Origin: an uncultured Bacilli bacterium
GTDB lineage: Bacteria > Bacillota_I > Bacilli_A > RF39 > UBA660
Direction of reading: 5' to 3'
Assembly (NCBI GenBank): GCA_934087065.1
Contig: CAKOIS010000013.1
Span: 1-27,173 of the forward strand
Length of the DNA stretch: 27,173 bases
Made by a program: the position numbers and the translations under genes. The notes under the pieces are model-generated. The model searched no databases, had not been told where the DNA came from, and saw only the letters and a program-made list of their open reading frames with translations. Each line of letters starts with the position of its first letter. Position 1 is the stretch's first letter. Positions 22,887 through 27,173 of the stretch are shown in pieces.

Positions 22887-23774
22887 ATGAATATTGATTA
22901 TGAACTATATAGAATATTTTATATTGTAGCTAAAAATGGAAACATAACAAGATCTAGTAAAGAACTTTTAATAAGTGAGCCTGCTGTCAGTAAATCAATT
23001 AAAAACTTAGAAGGGTATTTAGGTGCTCCACTATTTACTAGAACAAAAAAAGGAGTAAACTTAACAACTGAAGGAATTACATTGTACGAATATATTAGTA
23101 AAGGAATAGAATACTTTAAAAGTGGTGAAGCAAAATTTAATGAATTAATTAACTTAGAAAGTGGCACTATTAGAATTGGAATAAACACTACTCTAGCAAA
23201 AGAGTTTTTAATGCCTTACTTAGAAAATTTTCATAAACTTTATCCCAATATAAATATAGAAATAAGAACAAATCTAACTAGTGAATTAAAGTCTATGCTC
23301 AAAGATGGTCTAATCGATATGCACATTTTAAATCTAACTAATGAAGAAACAAAAAATGATTTTAACATAATAAAATGTAAAACAATAACTGATTGCTTTG
23401 TAAGTAATAAACCTATTAAAGAAAAAATATCAATTAAAGAATTAAATAACTACCCTTTAATACTTCAAGACAAAAATTCTAACACAAGAAAATTCCTAGA
23501 TGATTTTGCAAATAAATACGAAATAACTTTAAAACCAAAAATTGAAATAGGAAGTTATTACTTAGTAAGTGAGTTTTCACGTATTGGTCTTGGCATAGGT
23601 TATGTTACAAAAGATTATATAAAAAATAATTTAGATAACAAAGAACTATTTATTGTACCAATCAAAGAAAAAATTCCTTCTAGAGAGATAGGCATATTAC
23701 TTAATAAGAATACTACACCTAACTTTAGTACAAAAGAATTAATAAAAATAATTACACAAAATGGAACTAAATAG
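22887..23774 (+). CDS. LysR-family transcriptional regulator
   Basis: The winged helix-turn-helix is at residues about 3-62: FYIVAKNGNITRSSKELLIS, EPAVSKSIKNLEGYLGAPLF, TRTKKGVNLTTEG. A periplasmic-binding-type effector domain follows (GTIRIGINTTLAKEFLMPYL onward). Length, 295 aa, is standard. LysR regulators usually control a divergent neighbour, but none is present; the upstream genes run in the same direction. The effector is unknown. Confidence 0.9.
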   Translation: MNIDYELYRIFYIVAKNGNITRSSKELLISEPAVSKSIKNLEGYLGAPLFTRTKKGVNLTTEGITLYEYISKGIEYFKSGEAKFNELINLESGTIRIGINTTLAKEFLMPYLENFHKLYPNINIEIRTNLTSELKSMLKDGLIDMHILNLTNEETKNDFNIIKCKTITDCFVSNKPIKEKISIKELNNYPLILQDKNSNTRKFLDDFANKYEITLKPKIEIGSYYLVSEFSRIGLGIGYVTKDYIKNNLDNKELFIVPIKEKIPSREIGILLNKNTTPNFSTKELIKIITQNGTK

Positions 23775-23788
23775 TAATAATTTACGAC
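23763..23788 (+). promoter_or_regulatory. Possible ECF-type promoter of the sigma gene
   Basis: GGAAC (23763-23767), 17-bp spacer, CGAC (23785-23788). This matches the GGAAC-N16/17-CGTC layout of many ECF promoters and is 20 bp ahead of the sigma gene, so it may be self-activated. It overlaps the LysR stop codon. Confidence 0.5.
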
Positions 23789-23809
23789 TGTATAAGTGGG
23801 TGTGATAAA

Positions 23810-24325
23810 ATGACTAGTCAAGCCTTAAGAGAATTTGATAGTATTTATAATGAGACTTTTAATGAGATTAAAAGGTATGTTATATTGAAATGCAGAAATA
23901 TTGCTGATGTGGAAGATATTTTACAAAATATATATACTGACGCGTATAAGAAGTTAAAAAAGAATGTGAGTGTTGATAAGTCTTATATATTTGGAATAGC
24001 TAATCATAAGATTAATGACTATTATAGATTTAGGTTTAAAGATAAGATAGTTGATTATTTTAAGAATGAAGAAGACTCGGGTATAGAGAATATACGTGAT
24101 GAGTTTAACTTAGAAGAGACAGTTTCTAATAGATATGATACTGATAAGGTGTGGAATTATTTAAAAAAGAAGAAGAGTGTTATATCAAAGATATTCTATT
24201 TATATTATCATGAAGAGTTAACACTTAAAGAGATAAGTGAGTTTTTAAATATCACGGAAAGCAATGTGAAACACTATCTTTATAGGACATTAAAGGAACT
24301 TAATAAATACTTAAAGGAGGAATGA
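23810..24325 (+). CDS. ECF-type RNA polymerase sigma factor
   Basis: Region 2 is at residues about 8-75 (ADVEDILQNIYTDAYKKLKK; SYIFGIANHKINDYYR), and region 4 at about 115-165 with the helix-turn-helix LTLKEISEFLNITESNVKHY. There is no region 3, as expected for the ECF group. Length 171 aa is typical. A membrane protein starts 3 bp after its stop, the usual place for an anti-sigma partner. Confidence 0.9.
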   Translation: MTSQALREFDSIYNETFNEIKRYVILKCRNIADVEDILQNIYTDAYKKLKKNVSVDKSYIFGIANHKINDYYRFRFKDKIVDYFKNEEDSGIENIRDEFNLEETVSNRYDTDKVWNYLKKKKSVISKIFYLYYHEELTLKEISEFLNITESNVKHYLYRTLKELNKYLKEE

Positions 24326-24328
24326 TTT

Positions 24329-24964
24329 ATGAATTTGAAGAGTATGTTTACGGGGAAGATAAGTAAAGATAGGATATACGATAATATTGTTAGAAAGAAG
24401 GTTAATTATTTGTTTTTGGTGCCATCTACATTGGTTGTTATTTTAGCAGTAATGTTAGTACTTAACAAAAATACTAGTGAGATTGTGTATAAGTATGAAA
24501 GTGATATTATAGTTATCAATGAATTAAGTGATAATGCGAAGTTAAACTATGTTGCCTATGACGTTGGGTATAATAGAGAAAACTTGGAAACTCTAAATGT
24601 TAAGGCAACCCCAATGCCTAACGATTATATTTTAGAACATAATTACGAGTTATCTGACATGGTTAATAATCAAAAATTTGCTAATCAAGTAATATTTAAA
24701 AATGGAGAAAAGATAATAGATATTTATTATACAAGTAATTTAAATAGCAATGGAAGGCCTAGATGTATTGCTGTCCCAAAGGAAGAAATGAAATCTTCTA
24801 TTATTGCTGAACATGATGTTAAAATTCTAGAATATTTTAGTGATAGTTATAGTGTACCTGCGATGATGGTTAGATTTACTTATAATGACATATTTTATGA
24901 TATTGAGTTTGTTAATCTAGATACTTTAGAAATTGTAAGTTATTTAAGAACAATATTAAAGTAA
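24329..24964 (+). CDS. Membrane protein, probable anti-sigma partner
   Basis: A short cytoplasmic N-terminus (residues 1-25) precedes one membrane helix (about 28-45, LFLVPSTLVVILAVMLVL) and an external domain of about 165 residues with no cysteine or motif I recognise. The gene is in the ECF operon with a strong AAGGAGG site ahead of it. Position and topology fit an anti-sigma factor, but no zinc-binding anti-sigma motif is seen in the short N-terminus, so this is inferred from context only. Confidence 0.6.
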   Translation: MNLKSMFTGKISKDRIYDNIVRKKVNYLFLVPSTLVVILAVMLVLNKNTSEIVYKYESDIIVINELSDNAKLNYVAYDVGYNRENLETLNVKATPMPNDYILEHNYELSDMVNNQKFANQVIFKNGEKIIDIYYTSNLNSNGRPRCIAVPKEEMKSSIIAEHDVKILEYFSDSYSVPAMMVRFTYNDIFYDIEFVNLDTLEIVSYLRTILK

Positions 24965-24967
24965 TAA

Positions 24968-25017
24968 AAAAGAGTATTTTTAGTTAAAGGAAAACTTTAA
25001 TTTAAAAATATTCTTTT
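24968..25017. terminator. Bidirectional terminator after the sigma operon
   Basis: AAAAGAGTATTTTTA (24968-24982) pairs with TAAAAATATTCTTTT (25003-25017) with a single G-T pair. It serves both the sigma operon and the converging nuclease gene. Confidence 0.8.
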
Positions 25018-25717
25018 ATTCTTTTAATTTACTGTTGCCAGTTTTATAGTCTATTTCTATTCCGTCTTGAATGTTTTTAACAAATATATTGAACTTTATG
25101 CCTTTTCCGTTATCTTGAATAGAGTACGCTTCTATTTGGACGCCACTTGCAAGTAAGTTATCATTTTCATATTTTGGAGTTACCCTATAAAGGACGTTGT
25201 TGTTTGTTTCCTTGATATAGTTTGCTACTTTGTTTTCCCACTCTAGCATTCCTACTGTATTCATTTGTCTTGTGCAGGTTATTAAGTTTAATTCATTTCT
25301 ATTTTCTCCAGTTAATTGGTATCCAATTAAGTGGCAACGATTATATAAGTATTTTCCTGGTACTATGTCATATTTTATAGTGTGCCAACCAGTTGGTTTA
25401 ATCATGCCTATACTTTCTCTTTCAGTTGAAGGCATTAAGTCAACGCTTATATTTGCATAGGCAACACCTGCGCGGCCTAGAGAATCAAGTTTGCTATATT
25501 TCTCAAATGAATCTGTTGTTTTGTCTTCGTCGTTAAAATCTGGCTCATTATTGTTTATAATTATGTAGCTGCCCTTATCTTCCCCTACTTCGGTTACTTC
25601 AGTTGAGTAGCTGTCTGGAAAGATTTTTTTTAATAAATTAGTTGCTTCTTCGTTGTAATAAAAATATAAAAATGCAGTTACTATAATAATTATTAACAGT
25701 CTTTTTAGTTTTTTCAA
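25016..25717 (-). CDS. Membrane-anchored DNA/RNA non-specific endonuclease (EndA type)
   Basis: An N-terminal membrane helix (residues 4-21, LKRLLIIIIVTAFLYFYY) anchors the protein outside the cell. The nuclease core has the catalytic segment YNRCHLIGYQL (H129, corresponding to DRGH in the family) and NLITCTRQMN with the metal-binding asparagine. Relatives are DNA-entry nucleases and extracellular scavenging nucleases. The start codon is TTG (25715-25717), with AGGTGAAG just upstream. The promoter lies at 25743-25771. Confidence 0.88.
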   Translation of the reverse strand: MKKLKRLLIIIIVTAFLYFYYNEEATNLLKKIFPDSYSTEVTEVGEDKGSYIIINNNEPDFNDEDKTTDSFEKYSKLDSLGRAGVAYANISVDLMPSTERESIGMIKPTGWHTIKYDIVPGKYLYNRCHLIGYQLTGENRNELNLITCTRQMNTVGMLEWENKVANYIKETNNNVLYRVTPKYENDNLLASGVQIEAYSIQDNGKGIKFNIFVKNIQDGIEIDYKTGNSKLKE

Positions 25718-25742
25718 ATTACTTCACCTACTATCTATGTTA

Positions 25743-25771
25743 ATTTTATCACGGGTAACTAAGTGTGTCAA
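25743..25771 (-). promoter_or_regulatory. Promoter of the nuclease gene
   Basis: TTGACA (25766-25771), 17-bp spacer, TAAAAT (25743-25748), minus strand. Confidence 0.85.
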
Positions 25772-25805
25772 ACTACTTATGAACATTATTATATTATTTT
25801 GATAA

Positions 25806-26436
25806 AATATTCTTATAATAAAGGGTGTAGTTATAAAAGAAGTATTTATTTGTAAATTTAATAATAAAGAATATATTTCTAAATTTTTGTATGATATAGT
25901 TAAGAGCGAGTTAGATTTATAAAAATTTTGTATTTAGTGAGTACTTTATTAATAATTATTTTAAGTATAATACTTATGATGAGTTTTTTATGGCATATAA
26001 GAATCATAAGTTAGAGAAAGCAAGAGAAAAAGGACTTAGAGAAACAGTTAAATCACTTCTTGAAAAGAGACTTAATGGGGAGTACATTAAAACTATTAAG
26101 GGTGAAGTTGTTAAGTCAATGGGTGAAGCAAGAATTGCTAATTACTTGTTTTCTCATGATATAAAATATACATATGAAAAGGTTTATAGTGAACTTATGG
26201 ATGATAATAAGATATACAAATTAGACTTTACTATCAATATTGGTGGAGAAGATATTTATATAGAGTATTTTGGATTATCTAATTATAAAGAAAATGAGCT
26301 AAATAAGTATAACAAGATAAAAGAAATAAAGATTAATTATCATAAAATACATCATACTAATTTTATAGCTTTGCTGAAGAAAGAAGACTATTTTATGTTG
26401 TACTTACTAGAACAAAGTATAAAGTGTTCTTGCTAG
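25806..26436 (+). pseudogene. Decayed PD-(D/E)XK-type nuclease-domain gene
   Basis: The open frame from the ATG at 25990 encodes VKSMGEARIANYLFSHDIKY and then YKLDFTINIGGEDIYIEYFG. This resembles the E...D-x-x...E-x-x restriction-endonuclease-like domain that sits inside some UvrD-type helicases (VKS-GE-xIA-FLF pattern; DFTI; IEYFG). Upstream, in the same frame back to 25915, protein-like sequence continues without a start (KNFVFSEYFINNY), and before it a different frame (25806-25917) reads ICKFNNKEYISKFLYDIVKS and stops at TAA. So the gene was frameshifted near 25917 and has lost its N-terminus and any helicase part. Remains may extend to about 26516 (MNDRSIFLNEMY). Confidence 0.6.
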
Positions 26437-26498
26437 TTAATGAAGACATGAATGATAGAAGTATATTCTTAAATGAGATGTATCTGATTATAAAAGAA

Positions 26499-26532
26499 AA
26501 CATCCAAAGCTAAGTGGCTTTGGGTTGTTTTT
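26499..26532 (+). terminator. Terminator between the decayed gene and the CRISPR array
   Basis: CCAAAGC (26504-26510), loop, GCTTTGG (26517-26523), with outer AACA/TGTT pairs, then a T-run. A second inverted repeat, GCTAAAT (26567-26573)/ATTTAGC (26602-26608), lies before the array. Confidence 0.75.
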
Positions 26533-26635
26533 TAATATGTTTATCTCAGACTTCCAATATTTTTTTGCTAAATACTTTTTTTCTAAAGAAAAAGAACTAT
26601 CATTTAGCTCTTCTCGTCTCCTTAAAATCTAAATT

Positions 26636-27173
26636 ATTTTAATACCATTTAATATGACATAGATCTAAAACCTGTTTGCAGTTTTTCAAGATGGATGCAT
26701 TGTTTTAATACCATTTAATATGACATAGATCTAAAACTTTCAAATTGTTAACTACATAATCGCTTATGTTTTAATACCATTTAATATGACATAGATCTAA
26801 AACATAACCATTTTTGAGCAATTTTGCCATGAAGTTTTAATACCATTTAATATGACATAGATCTAAAACTAGTAGGGTTATTTTGCATTATATCTTTAAG
26901 TTTTAATACCATTTAATATGACATAGATCTAAAACGCAGTAACAAAGCTGGCGCTTACTTTTTTAGTTTTAATACCATTTAATATGACATAGATCTAAAA
27001 CAATAGTTGTTGGCTTTCATTAGTAACTTGTGTTTTAATACCATTTAATATGACATAGATCTAAAACAGTGTATTTAGTTCAGTTTTACTTGCTTTTGTT
27101 TTAATACCATTTAATATGACATAGATCTAAAACTATTAGAACATAGAAACTATTACAAAATCTGTTTTAATAC
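26636..27173 (-). CRISPR. CRISPR array, type II-A-like repeat, leader-distal end
   Basis: Eight full 36-bp repeats start at 26636, 26702, 26768, 26834, 26900, 26966, 27032 and 27098, plus 10 bp of a ninth at 27164. All spacers are 30 bp (66-bp period). Read on the minus strand the repeat begins GTTTTAGATCTATG and ends ATTAAAAC, like the GTTTTAGAGCTATG repeats used by Cas9 systems, so crRNA is most likely transcribed leftward. The repeat at 26636 has one changed terminal base (A for G on the plus strand), as is usual at the leader-distal end. The leader and cas genes must lie to the right, outside the window. No cas gene is present here. Confidence 0.95.

Noticed and set aside
26567..26608. 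Terminator of the CRISPR array on the minus strand.
   Set aside because: The inverted repeat has no T-run after it on the minus strand.

Overview
The window comes from a very AT-rich Bacillota (Firmicutes) chromosome. The markers are near-consensus sigma-A promoters with 17-bp spacers, strong AGGAGG ribosome binding sites, a glmS ribozyme, an LtaS-type sulfatase-fold enzyme, a DNA-entry-type nuclease and a CRISPR array whose repeat resembles type II-A (Cas9) repeats. TGA acts as a stop codon, so the standard bacterial code applies. An uncultured gut member of the Bacilli or Clostridia fits, but the species cannot be fixed from the sequence.

Left part (1-2.7 kb, accessory-looking). A truncated Nudix-type gene reads out of the window. 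Beside it are five head-to-tail units of about 159 bp (324-1068). Each has its own consensus promoter with a palindrome over the -35 box and a GC-enriched RNA of about 75 nt. Paired base changes between copies keep the same hairpin. Next come an unknown minus-strand protein and a divergent protein-kinase-like gene that ends early at an apparent frameshift.

2.7-7 kb is housekeeping: an LtaS-like membrane enzyme overlapping ogg, and cysS. 7.1-11.2 kb looks like a defence or RNA-linked island: a structured RNA with its own promoter converging on a DUF3800 gene, then (same strand as DUF3800) a PHP-ABC-ATPase fusion with an overlapping 96-aa gene, and two long inverted repeats upstream. 11.3-15.1 kb holds a NERD/zinc-ribbon gene, glmS with its ribozyme, and two unknown genes. 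15.2-16.5 kb holds tRNA-Gly(GCC), an inverted tRNA fragment and a phage-type KilA-N gene with a structured leader.

16.6-25.7 kb is mostly chromosomal: a tRNA-binding OB-fold protein with a DUF362 protein, a DUF2974 hydrolase, a GT4 glycosyltransferase, a PHP phosphoesterase, two zinc-ribbon paralogues of unknown function, a LysR regulator, an ECF sigma factor with a membrane partner, and a membrane-anchored nuclease. After a decayed PD-(D/E)XK-type gene, the window ends inside a CRISPR array that is read on the minus strand. Its leader-distal end is seen here; the leader must lie past the right edge, and no cas gene is present in the window.

The strongest candidates for something undescribed are the five-copy RNA array (324-1068) and the RNA/DUF3800/PHP-ATPase island (7.1-11.1 kb).
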